Assembly: GCA_003833135.1 (NCBI GenBank)
Contig: QZLH01001339.1
Coordinates: 2,498-25,560, forward strand
DNA: 23,063 bases
From: Oehlia diaphana
Taxonomy: Eukaryota > Glomeromycota > Glomeromycetes > Glomerales > Glomeraceae
Reading direction: 5' to 3'
In this document: piece by piece, positions 9,961 through 18,219 of the stretch
How positions within the stretch are numbered: position 1 is the stretch's first letter
Layout of the letters: the number at the start of each line of letters is the position of its first letter
The notes under the pieces: generated by a model
Seen by the model: the letters and a program-made list of their open reading frames with translations, nothing else
Told to the model about the DNA's origin: nothing
Database searches by the model: none
Program-made: the position numbers and the translations under genes

Positions 9961-10500
9961 TTATAATCTTTTGGCATTAAACCACCAATTCGATAATGTA
10001 GGGCACCCTGAATTCTGAAAGTATAAATCCATCTCAAGCATTTGCAAGTTGCTATAACAACTTGTCCATTCAAACAACAGAATCCTTTTGGTTCATTTTC
10101 CCATTTTAAAGCATACAGTGTTTACAAATATTATTCATTTCTTTGAATTTGTGTCTATTATTTTCAATTTCATTTTCTTCTATTATACTTTCAACATAAT
10201 CATCTATGTTACAACATCTAATTTTTAGAAATTGTGTTCTTGATTGTTCTTGTTGTGTAGTATATCTGGTCGATGTTCAATTTGATTTTGCTCTTGAATA
10301 TTTATTCTTTGTTTTTTGTTTTCTTGCTGTAGCACCTGTGGTTGTTGTGGATTGTGATTGAGAGAACTCCTATCTCTTATTATTAAGCCTATTTATTTCT
10401 TGTTGTTTATTTTTCAATCTCCTATTTCTGGTTGCTATTGTTTCATTTCAGGTTCAGGAAATGCTTCTTTAATTTCTTGTAATGATTTATGTCATTTTAG
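9961..10500 (-). pseudogene. Helitron Rep/helicase N-terminal domain relic
   Basis: Read on the minus strand, a Gln-rich leader (about 10500-10240) is followed by CCNIDDYVESIIEENEIEN, then HKFKEMNNICKHC. After a one-base frameshift come ALKWENEPKGFCCLNGQVVI and then, directly fused, WIYTFRIQGALHYRIGGLMP. These match the start (CxxC/H and CC...G.V pattern) and a later part (YTFRIQG...HRIG.L.P) of the Helitron-like N-terminal domain. The 100 or so residues normally between them are missing, so there is an internal deletion. Helicase motifs are absent. No TC start or CTRR end with hairpin could be assigned. Confidence 0.75.
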
Positions 10501-11320
10501 AAAGGTTAAGTTAGTTGTGATTTATTATTTAGAAAAAAAAAATGTGTAAAAAATTGTGTAAAATTATGTAAAAAAAACTTTTATTTTAACTTTTTTTAAA
10601 TAAATTTTCAATTACATTACTTCTATTTATAACATAATAAAGTCACATTATTCTAATTATAATTATCATGTGTCTTAAAAAATGGTGCTAAAATATAATA
10701 ATATCATATTATTTTCCAATTAAAGAACAAGTTCAATTATGGCATTTTTATTTATAGAGTATTATTAAAAATTTAAATATTGTATTTTTATTTATATAGT
10801 ATTGTTAAAATCTATAATTAAAACGTTTTTAATCGTTATTTTATAAATAAACGATCAGCAGGGCATGATGCGTAGTCAGCAAGGGAGCTAATAGCTAATC
10901 AGTCGAAGTAATATATAGTCAATTCTCGTATAACAACTTACAAAAATTGTAAGTATACGTGCTTATAATCAGTTTAAGCACAAAAAGTTCCTATATTGTA
11001 CAATTAATTAAATGAAAAATAATTATATATCTTGAAAAATATGAAAATATAAATTTTTGTCAAACTTTTATTTAGATGTATTCAATCAGAAAATTGAGAT
11101 AATTTTTCCCGCATAATAATTAGGGCTGGTTGTATCTAAATACATGAAGCATAATACGTTCGTTTCCAACCATGTCAAAAAGGAATAAAAGTGAAATAAA
11201 GAATATAAAAACCAGAAAAATCATGTTTTCAGATTCCAAAAATTTTTTCAATAAGCAAAATTTGTAATATAAAATCAATAAACGTAAAAGGTCTATTTAG
11301 TAAGTCATTTGTGTGTGATA
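10501..11320. other. no gene seen; AT-rich spacer with one short direct repeat
   Basis: A word of about 28 bases, TTTTTATTTATA(G/T)AGTATT followed by (A/G)TTAAAA, occurs twice, at about 10744 and 10786. A slightly GC-richer patch lies at 10855-10915. Nothing coding is supported on either strand. Confidence 0.35.
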
Positions 11321-11321
11321 T

Positions 11322-11327
11322 TTTATT
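11322..11327 (-). terminator. possible polyadenylation signal of the gene at 11435-12271
   Basis: AATAAA is present on the minus strand about 108 bases after the stop codon, in AT-rich DNA. The motif is common by chance at this composition, so support is weak. Confidence 0.3.
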
Positions 11328-11434
11328 AAAAATTGTATAAATTATAGCTGAGGTTTAACAAACGTCTACAGATTTTTCTTAACTATAGAAGATAACACTT
11401 GTATTTCATATTCAAACTAAAATTATCTTCACAT

Positions 11435-12271
11435 TCAAGAATTGGCTTCATTTCCATTATCTATAGTGCTACTACTACTATCATCTTCGACATTATTATC
11501 TTTAACAAATGATGTCATTACTTCTGATTTTATATTTTGTTTTAATTCTTGTTTAATATCTTGTAGAATATCTTGTTTCATTTGATCTATAATAACTTCA
11601 TCTATATTAAATGATGATAAATTTCCTTGTCTGATATTTTGAATAATTTCATTATTTGTTGAGTTGTTTCCTAATTCACGTGTTATCCCTCGTTGATTAT
11701 TATTATAATTTGATGAATTTGATACAAATTCTTGTCCATGATTCGAAATTATTAATTCTGTAGGGATTGGTTCATTATATAATCCATTATTCGTTATTCC
11801 AGGATTTGAAATAATATTTTTGTTATTATTCAGTCCAGGGGTTGCAATTGCTTTAGAATTTTCTTTTTTATCTTTATACATTCTCACTAAAAAGTAGCAT
11901 AAACCAACTATGAAAATTAAAATTAAATTATTAACTATCCCTCCAATAATTGAAGCAGCTATTATAAAAGTTGTAGAGTTAACACTTTCTGAAGGATTTG
12001 ATGAATTTACTGATGATGTTCGTGATCCTGATGGCCCTACTGACGGTAATAATTTTCCAGTCGAAATTGGTGTTAATATGGATAAAGTATTTATTTTTGT
12101 TGATGGTGGTATTGCTGGTGCAGGAGATTCAGCTAAAACTCCTATTGATGAAGCATCTTCTGACGGTGGTTGCGGAGGAGATGGAGCATCTTTAGGTGCT
12201 TGAGTATTTACTTCATATACAAATTGAAGTAAAATGATAAGGGTTATAGCAATTAAAATAAGAAGCTTCAT
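11435..12271 (-). CDS. tandem-family putative type I membrane protein (member 1, 278 aa)
   Basis: The gene is intact and intronless. Residues 1-24 form a signal peptide (hydrophobic 3-17, ending EVNTQ). Residues 25-100 are Pro/Ala/Ser-rich and presumably outside the cell, with one copy of the ISTGKLLPS...GSRTS segment and two N-glycosylation sequons (N89, N98). Residues 101-129 form the membrane segment, with small residues A106-S107-G110-G111 and then SNLILIF-like hydrophobics. R130-MYKDKKENSK is the basic inner flank. AIATPGLNNN (141-150) follows, then an Asn/Gln-rich linker. A helix runs from 223 to 255 with Ile/Met/Leu/Val/Phe at every fourth residue. The tail is NNVEDDSSSS. I recognise no named domain, and the function is unknown. 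The start fits the conserved context TTTCCATTAATT-ATG shared by its neighbours. The antisense frames inside it are shadows. Confidence 0.9.
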   Translation of the reverse strand: MKLLILIAITLIILLQFVYEVNTQAPKDAPSPPQPPSEDASSIGVLAESPAPAIPPSTKINTLSILTPISTGKLLPSVGPSGSRTSSVNSSNPSESVNSTTFIIAASIIGGIVNNLILIFIVGLCYFLVRMYKDKKENSKAIATPGLNNNKNIISNPGITNNGLYNEPIPTELIISNHGQEFVSNSSNYNNNQRGITRELGNNSTNNEIIQNIRQGNLSSFNIDEVIIDQMKQDILQDIKQELKQNIKSEVMTSFVKDNNVEDDSSSSTIDNGNEANS

Positions 12272-12300
12272 AATTAATGGAAATTATATATAAAAGTTTT

Positions 12301-12440
12301 GTTTAAAAATTATATATACTTTATAAAATAAGCTACTTCGAAATTATGTAAAAAAAAAGATTATTTATACTTTATAAAATAAATTACTTTGAAACTATGT
12401 AAAAAAGATTTATTTAAAGATTATTTATACTTTATTATTT
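12301..12440. repeat. promoter-proximal tandem repeat, about 2.5 copies
   Basis: The unit is roughly 51-59 bases, built from ATTATTTATACTTTATAAAA, TAAATTACTT and GAAA-TATGTAAAAAA. It lies 30-170 bases upstream of the member 1 start. The same unit precedes member 2 in about four copies and is nearly lost before member 3. Confidence 0.7.
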
Positions 12441-12575
12441 AATTATTTATCTAAAAAAAGAAGTAATGCTAATTAAATTTGTTTCATGTTGTTCATATAT
12501 GCTACATCTACCTATTTTTGTGCAAACAATATTGAATTGGATTTTCCTAAAAAAAACATAGTGTACAACAAACAA

Positions 12576-12710
12576 GCACTTAAAAATTAATAAAGAAAAA
12601 GTTTTTTGTCATAAAAATTTTTTCATAACAATGAGAAAACTTTTATCTTGCATTGTAAAACAGAAGAAAATAAGGTGTGATTAATTCACATGACTTTGCC
12701 AATTATATAC
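12576..12710 (-). promoter_or_regulatory. conserved upstream block of member 1
   Basis: From GCACTTAAAAA to GCCAATTATATAC (plus-strand reading) this block is strongly conserved before members 1, 2 and 3, although the surrounding non-coding DNA is diverged. On the coding strand it begins TATATAATTGG, which gives a TATA-like word next to an inverted CCAAT. It lies about 300-440 bases before the ATG. Whether it is the core promoter or an upstream element cannot be told from sequence. Confidence 0.45.
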
Positions 12711-13260
12711 TACGGTCAAATAACCCCGTTTTTTGGCTTTGGCTAATATATGTGAAACGTAATTTAAAAATTAAGGAGGGAAGTTAATATTCTTAATTTT
12801 ATTGATTTTATTCACCAAAATTTTCAAAAATATGAAATTTGTAATATGTATGATTGAATTCTTGACTAAAATAAGAAACAAATTAATTCATATAAAATCA
12901 AACCTAACAAGGGTCAATTTATATTAAATATAGTAGGTAGTTTGCGATTTAATATAGATATGTATATATAATTTTTTGCTATTTCTATTATTAATTAATT
13001 CACCAATAAAGTATAATGTTACTTCCCTTCTTAAGTTTTATTTAATTTTATCTAATATATATCCTCTATATCCAAAAAACTTAGTTGTTACTAGTTGCAT
13101 TATAAATCCTTCTCATTTATTTATTTTGCAGAATGATCGATTAAAATTATTGTAATTAGTCTTATGATAAGTTTATTGTTATAAACAAATTTTTACGTGG
13201 TTTTTTTTTTATTTCCATTTGTAATTATATTAAATAATCGTCGGTAATGACTTCATTAAT
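12711..13260. repeat. upstream part of the duplicated unit (member 1 copy)
   Basis: This non-coding DNA matches 15484-15980, upstream of member 2, over most of its length. Landmarks are TGTAATATGTATG/TGTAATACGTAAG, AATAAGAAACAAATTAATTC, TTACTTCCCTTCTTAAG and TTTATTTATTTTGCAGAATGAT. Weaker echoes stand at 21836-22050 upstream of member 3 (TTTTGCAGAA, GAATCGTCG). It shows that gene and upstream DNA were duplicated together. Confidence 0.65.
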
Positions 13261-13365
13261 ATATTTTTTTTTTTACATAGGTGTTAAACATTACATATTA
13301 ATATATAATTATTGTACTACTCTTTCGGTATAACTTTTTTTTGAATAATTAATTTCATTTTTATT

Positions 13366-13492
13366 TCTTAACTCGTGTGTTGTTTCTTGTTGATTATTAT
13401 GATTTGATGTTGTTACTTTATTTGAAATTACTGAGTCAGTAAAATCGGTAAATTTATTACTATTCGTTATGAATTTTCATTGGTGTTATTCT
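13366..13492 (-). pseudogene. linker-region fragment of a family member
   Basis: The minus strand reads SNKFTDFTDSVISNKVTTSN, then HNNQQETTHELRNKNEI. This matches the inner linker of members 3 and 1 (LLPILPTPIEIIISNQ, HNNQQETLRNNP, TREL). No membrane segment, tetrad helix or tail is attached in the right order. It is a decayed internal piece. Confidence 0.6.
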
Positions 13493-13493
13493 T

Positions 13494-13548
13494 TTGGAAT
13501 TATCTTCACTTTCAAGAATTAGCTTCACTTTCATTATCTATAGCGCTA
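13494..13548 (-). pseudogene. C-terminal tail fragment of a family member
   Basis: Reverse reading gives SAIDNESEANS and a stop, plus about 15 matching bases after the stop. It is nearly the same as the end of member 1 (STIDNGNEANS, stop). The DNA match to 11420-11475 is close. It lies upstream, in minus-strand order, of the linker fragment at 13366-13492, so the two pieces are out of gene order and come from different copies or a rearrangement. Confidence 0.7.
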
Positions 13549-13979
13549 TTTTGAAAAATGTTTCATTTAAAAGAAAGTTTTTGTCAGTTTGGCAAAAATT
13601 CCACAAACATATATATTTGATGCTAATACGTACAGTAAATTTTAATTTCGGCCAAATTTATAATTCCGGCCAGAATTAAATAAGTCGTTAGTTTGTCATC
13701 CGCGAAAAAAATTCTTCAATTAACTTTAATTAATGTACTATTAGTAGTCATCTATATAAGAACCGGGCAGTTTTATTAATGATAAATTATAATAAATTTT
13801 GCAGTTTTAGAATCCAAAATTCCTTCTAATTGAATATTGTTATAATAAAATAATATTAAACTTTCATTTCATAAATTTACTATGCACTTTGAATTCCATT
13901 TATTAAATTTATTAATAAATTCATAGTATTTGCACCACTTTTATTATAATAATTTACCAGTTCTTATACGGATTCCCAA
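13549..13979. other. spacer after the tail relic
   Basis: The words AATTTTAATTTCGGCCAAA and TTCCGGCCAGAATTAA (13637-13680) recur in diverged form at 19503-19545, again just beside a family tail relic. The two spacers therefore share ancestry. No gene is seen. Confidence 0.45.
13940..13945 (-). terminator. possible polyadenylation signal of member 2
   Basis: AATAAA lies on the minus strand about 35 bases after the stop of the gene at 13980-14966. It is weak evidence in this AT-rich background. Confidence 0.3.
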
Positions 13980-14966
13980 CTAAATATGATTTTTACTACT
14001 GCTACTACTACTATCATCCTCAACATCATTATCTCTAGCAAATGATGTCATTACTTTTGATTTTATATTTTGTTTTAATTCTTGTTTAATATCTTGTAGA
14101 ATATCTTGTTTCATTTGATCTATAATATCTTTATCTATATTAAATGATGATAAATTTCCTTGTCCGATATTGTGAATAATTTCATTGTTCGTTGAGTTAT
14201 TTCCTAATTCACGTGTTATCCCTTGTTGATTATTATTATAATTTGGTGAATTTGGTATAAATTCTTGTCCATGATTCGAAATTATTAATTCTGTAGGGGT
14301 CGGTTCATTATATAATTCATTTTCGTTATTATTCAGTCCAGGGGTCGCAATTGCTTTAGAATTTTCTTTTTTATCTTTATATATTCTCAATAAAAAGTAG
14401 CATAAACCAACTATGAAAATTAAAATTAAATTACTAACTGTCCCTCCAATAATTGAAGCAGCTATTATAAAAGTTGTGGAGTTAACATCTTCTGAAGGAT
14501 TTGATGAACTTACTGGTGATGTTCGTGATCCTGATGGTCCTGCTGATGGTGATAATTTTCCAGTTGAAATAAGACCTTTTGAAGGATTTATTGGTAATGT
14601 TCGTGATACTGATGGTCTTGCTGATGGTAATAATTTTCCAGTTGAAATAAGACCTTCTGAAGGATTTATTGGTAATGTTCGTGATACTGATGGTCTTGCT
14701 GATGGTGATAATTTTCCAGTTGAAATTGGTGGTATTGCTGTGATTAATGTATTTATCTTTGTTGGTGGAGGTATTGCTGGTGCAGGAAATTGAGATGGAT
14801 CTCTTGAAGGATCTTCCGCTGGTGGAGCACCTTCTGGCGGTAGTTGCGGAGGAGCTCCTGCTGGTGGAACTCCTTTAGGTGCTTGTTGAGTATTTACTTC
14901 ATATACAAATTGAAGTAAAATTATTAAGGTTATTATAACATTTATTGAAATAGGAAGTTTCTTCAT
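13980..14966 (-). CDS. tandem-family putative type I membrane protein (member 2, 328 aa)
   Basis: The layout is that of member 1. Signal peptide 1-27 ends EVNTQQ. A Pro/Ala-rich segment (28-70) contains PPxGAPP words. Residues 81-132 are two full 26-residue repeats (ISTGKLSPSARPSVSR..., ISTGKLLPSARPSVSR...), and a third, diverged copy begins at 133. Membrane segment 163-193 carries AASIIGG and SNLILIFIVGLC. RIYKDKKENSK is the basic flank and AIATPGLNNN spans 205-214. The linker is shorter than in member 1 because the KNIISNPGITNN piece is missing. The tetrad helix is at 277-309. The tail is EDDSSSSSSKNHI, with the poly-Ser encoded by a trinucleotide run. The gene is intact and intronless. The extra length over member 1 comes almost entirely from the repeats. 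The function is unknown. Confidence 0.9.
   Translation of the reverse strand: MKKLPISINVIITLIILLQFVYEVNTQQAPKGVPPAGAPPQLPPEGAPPAEDPSRDPSQFPAPAIPPPTKINTLITAIPPISTGKLSPSARPSVSRTLPINPSEGLISTGKLLPSARPSVSRTLPINPSKGLISTGKLSPSAGPSGSRTSPVSSSNPSEDVNSTTFIIAASIIGGTVSNLILIFIVGLCYFLLRIYKDKKENSKAIATPGLNNNENELYNEPTPTELIISNHGQEFIPNSPNYNNNQQGITRELGNNSTNNEIIHNIGQGNLSSFNIDKDIIDQMKQDILQDIKQELKQNIKSKVMTSFARDNDVEDDSSSSSSKNHI
14571..14726 (-). repeat. 78-base coding tandem repeat in member 2
   Basis: Two near-identical 78-base units each encode 26 residues starting ISTGKL and containing PSARPSVSRTLPINPS. A diverged third unit begins at 14570. Member 1 has one such unit and member 3 only a remnant, so the outer domain changes in length by whole in-frame units. 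Confidence 0.85.
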
Positions 14967-14978
14967 AATTAATGGAAA

Positions 14979-15200
14979 TTATGTAAAAAAAATTTATTTA
15001 AAGATTATTTATATTTTGTAAATAAGCTACTTCGAAATTATGTGAAAAAGATTATTTATGCTTTACAAAATAAATTATTTTAGTTTAAATTATGTTAAAA
15101 AGATTTATTTAAAGATTATTTATACTTTCCAAAATAAATTATTTTAGTTGAAATTATGTTAAAAAGATTTATTTAAAGGTTATTTATACTTTATAATTTA
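14979..15200. repeat. promoter-proximal tandem repeat of member 2, about 4 copies
   Basis: The unit of about 52-64 bases contains AATTATGTTAAAAAGATT, TATTTAAAGATTATTTATA and CTTT-AAAATAAATTATTTTAG. It starts within 15 bases of the start codon, so it probably forms the 5' leader and near promoter. It is longer than the equivalent array before member 1. Confidence 0.75.
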
Positions 15201-15330
15201 ATTATTATCTAAAAACAAAGTAATGTTAATTAAATTTGTTTCATGTTGTTTCATATATGCCACATCTACCTAATTTTGTACAAACAATTGAATTTTATTT
15301 TCCTGGAAAAACATAGTAGTACAAAAACAA

Positions 15331-15483
15331 GCACTTAAAAAAATTTTGAATTAATAAGGAAAAAGTTTTTGAGTTTTTGTCATCATAAAAATTTTTTTCA
15401 TAATAATGAAATAACTTTTATCTTGCATTGTAAAACAAAGAAATAAGGTGCGATAAATTCATATGACTTAGCCAATAATATAC
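15331..15483 (-). promoter_or_regulatory. conserved upstream block of member 2
   Basis: This is the same block as at 12576-12710, from GCACTTAAAAAAA to GCCAATAATATAC on the plus strand. It carries ATAACTTTTATCTTGCATTG and TTCATATGACTTAGCC in between. It is about 365-515 bases from the ATG because the intervening tandem repeats are longer here. Confidence 0.45.
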
Positions 15484-16124
15484 AGTTTTTTTGACTCTGA
15501 CCGTATCTAAAATATATATGAAGCGTAATTTAAAAATAAGGAGAAAGGTTTAAGATTCTAAATTTTATTCACCAAATTTTTAAAAATATAAAAATATGAA
15601 ATTTGTAATACGTAAGCTTTATGCTTGAATTCTTGACCAAAATAAGAAACAAATTAATTCATATAAATCAAACCAAACAAGATCAATTTATATTAAATAT
15701 AGTGTGTAGTTTCGCGATGTTAATATATATATATACTGTACATACATATTTTATTGTTTATTTCTATTATTAGTTAATCCGCTAATAAATTATAATGTTA
15801 CTTCCCTTCTTAAGATTTTATTTGATTTTATCCGATTTCTTGTATACCTGAAAAACTTAGTTATTAGTTTCATTATAAATTCTTCTCGTTTATTTATTTT
15901 GCAGAATGATTCGATTATTTTATCCGAAAATATTGTAATTAATCTTGTGATATTAGTTTATTGTTGCAATTATTTCAATTATTTCCATTTGAAAATTTTC
16001 AAAATTCGAAACGTTTCGCCCAAGTTTCGGCCGAAACTATCCGAAAATTTCCGAACCTTTTTTCGTAAATCATACCGAAACACTAGGGTGCTAAAAAAAG
16101 AATGTTAATTACGCAATATAGTAA
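15484..16124. other. rest of the duplicated upstream unit, then a diverged repeat piece
   Basis: Up to about 15980 the DNA matches 12711-13190. From about 15985 the match is lost and a Cys/Gly-codon-like but non-coding repeat begins, with GAAACGTTTCG, the palindrome GTTTCGGCCGAAAC (about 16023) and CCGAAAATTTCCG. This looks like the end of a repeat element. The kinase relic follows directly. Confidence 0.45.
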
Positions 16125-16721
16125 ATAAACAAAATACAAGATTCACGTATATGATTTCCCTTTACATCATGTAACCATAAAATCTCACTTGCAATCTCTA
16201 ACGAATTTAATTGGTTTTCCCATTTCAAAGTTATAGTATTGTCCTTTAAAACAAGCGAATAATCCTCATCATCTAAAGAATATTAAACATGTCAGCAAAC
16301 GCTTAAAGATAGATTTAAATACATTGTTATTTTCTAATTTCGTAACTCCATAAAATCGGATTATATTTTCATGAGAATTAGTCATATTTCGTTAAATAAA
16401 CCTGGAAAGGAAATATTTTATAAGATAAAAAATGTAATCGGGGACGCACCTCTTTTTATCGACAAATCTTATAATTACATATTTTTGTTGACGTATTCTT
16501 CGTATTCAATCCAATCAAGACAATTTATAGCTCATTAGAATCAGCTTATTAAATAAATTGAATGGTAATAAAATTACATCTCTACATTTGATAGATGATC
16601 TTCCAATTTGCGATAAAAACAGAAGCGGATCCTCCAGAGCCAATAAATAAGGTCCTATAACAATTTTAAATACCTTGTTTTCTAATAATACCTTTAGCCT
16701 ATTGGCGTAATACTCTTCGAG
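16125..16721 (-). pseudogene. protein kinase relic of the Glomeromycotina-expanded type
   Basis: Minus-strand pieces come in kinase order. LEEYYANRLKVLLENKVFK (from 16721) leads after frameshifts to FIGSGGSASVFIANWK (16647-16600), the glycine-rich ATP loop. SSIKCRDVI (position of the VAIK-like lysine) follows. After a damaged gap comes MTNSHENIIRFYG, then VTKLE (16385 leftwards). Next is an intron-like gap with branch-like GCTGAC and acceptor CTTTAG (ending 16273), then DEDYSLVLKDNTITLKW and ENQLNSLEIASEILWLHD. The hinge segment between VL and DNTITLKW is deleted. The sequence ends at GNHIRES where the HRD catalytic loop should be. The intron's donor GT appears mutated to AT. Frameshifts, deletion and truncation make it non-functional. 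It would have been a Ser/Thr or Tyr-like signalling kinase. Confidence 0.8.
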
Positions 16722-17159
16722 TTGTAGACTGTTTGTTTTATATTATTGTATTTGATGCATTTTGCGTTTGTATTGGAGTAAAGAAAATAAACTATTACAT
16801 AGGATATATGTAATTGCACAAAAAAAAAAAAAAATATTTTGATATAAAATATTATCGTGGTTCTGTTTCCAGCTCTCTTTAAATTTTACGACTGGTAAGT
16901 CTGTAACAAATGTCGAAGTTAATTTAAATATTTTTTTACTTAAATAATGAAAAACGGATCTATTTTTTTAAACATCGAATTAATAGTAAACAGTAATTTT
17001 GTAATAATACAATAAAAGAAATGCTTGAAATTACTTCGTATGAAAAGTATTATTTTTCAACACTTTTTGAACAAAAGCGGGGAGTGAGAATGATTATAAA
17101 TAATAATTTCTATAGTATATTGACGATAAGTTATTAGCTAGGTTTTAGAATTTCTTGTT
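16722..17159. other. no gene seen
   Basis: The stretch is AT-rich, with a 14-base poly-A near 16820 and no coding motif. If the kinase relic once had an N-terminal exon it should lie here, but nothing is recognisable. Confidence 0.3.
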
Positions 17160-17930
17160 TAAAAATTTGTAAACTTCTAAAAGGCATTCAAATCCAAGAG
17201 AGAAACCTAAAAACGACAAACATTATTAACGTTTAGTTAAGTAAAGTCAAAAAAAAAACCATTTTGAGACTTCCGAAATATTATCCGAGTCTTGAAACCT
17301 GGAATATATAAAAAAGTAAAGATCAGAAATCAAAGAACTTAACATTATTAAATACTTTACCTACAAAATATTCAAGGCTTCGATTAATAGTAAGAGTTTC
17401 ATATCGGACTTTATTTTGCTAGAAAAAAATAAAATTATGAAATAAACCTTTAAAAAAGAAGTCGCTTTCGTAGACTTCAAAATTTCGGAACCTAAAAAAG
17501 TAATGAAACGTTAATAAAACGGTACTTTTGTTTTTTTTAAAAAAAAGAAATAGTAGTTTCGAAGTCTAACGAACTTACGAATTTTCGTCCGCAAGACAAA
17601 ATATAAAAAAAATACCCTCGAAGCTAAGATATACAAAACGAATAAAAAAAAGTTAACTTTTTCATAAAAAAAAAAAAATTTAAAACTTCTTCCGAATATT
17701 GCCCAAGAAGCCATTCACCTACAAAAAAAATAGTATAAAGAAACGTCGATTACATTTCGCAAAAAGATAAAAGAAAAAAATAAAATTTGAAATATTTACC
17801 TTCGAAATGTGTATCCAAGAAATCCACCTACAAAAATAAAGTAACAAGCAGTAATTAAAAAAAAATTAAAAAAAATCATTTAATGCAACTTAGTACCTTC
17901 CTCGGAAGAACAGGCTAATCTCCGGAATTT
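17160..17930 (-). other. series of short exon-like segments of unknown origin
   Basis: On the minus strand several short pieces follow pyrimidine-rich tracts ending in TAG or CAG and begin GT(G/T). At 17827-17800 there is a 28-base piece, GTGGATTTCTTGG...TTCGAAG, followed by GTAAAT. At 17718 GTGAATGGCTTCTTGG...TTCGGAAG begins. At 17491 it is GTTCCGAAATTTTGAAG. At 17298 it is GTTTCAAGACTCGG...TTCGGAAG. At 17206 it is GTTTCTCTCTTGG. An upstream piece ends GAGGAAG at 17897 before GTACTAAG. They resemble each other (TTCTTGG/TCGGA...TTCGGAAG). The gap between the first two is 81 bases, a plausible intron. No joined reading frame stays open that I can find, so this is either a decayed multi-exon gene or a degenerate tandem repeat. 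Confidence 0.35.
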
Positions 17931-18219
17931 ATGCTAAAGATTCGAAATTTTTTCATCTTGGTGAAGTTCTATTGCGGAACTCAATACTTTACGTGCGTGG
18001 GCGTAGATAAAATCTAGTGTAGAATCCCAAATTAGCAATAGACAGCTTTCTTTGTAAAAAACCGTTACCATTGATAGCGATCAGAAACATTTGTAGGAAT
18101 ATAGAAATCCCATTTTTAGGCCTATCCCTGGAGTTATGCACTTAAGTTTCCAGATAAATCATAGCTTTGCAATAAAGAGCATTAGTATTATGTAATACAT
18201 TGTAAGTGATATAAGTAAT
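17931..18219. other. no gene assigned
   Basis: A mildly GC-richer stretch (about 17935-18145) contains no frame I can identify. It may contain an earlier exon of the exon-like series to its left, since that series reads leftwards. Confidence 0.3.

Noticed and set aside
10358..10549. 63-codon plus-strand frame
   Set aside because: It lies antisense to the Gln-rich leader of the Helitron relic and shows no motif of its own.
11910..12203. Plus-strand open frame opposite member 1, with similar ones at 11998-12195 and 14413-14793
   Set aside because: They are antisense shadows. Their similarity to each other follows from the homology of the minus-strand genes, and they lack signal, domain or upstream conservation.
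17511..17714. 67-codon minus-strand frame rich in Phe and Leu
   Set aside because: It comes from poly-T/A DNA that follows a splice-like acceptor. It has no conserved residues and the encoded Phe runs are compositional.
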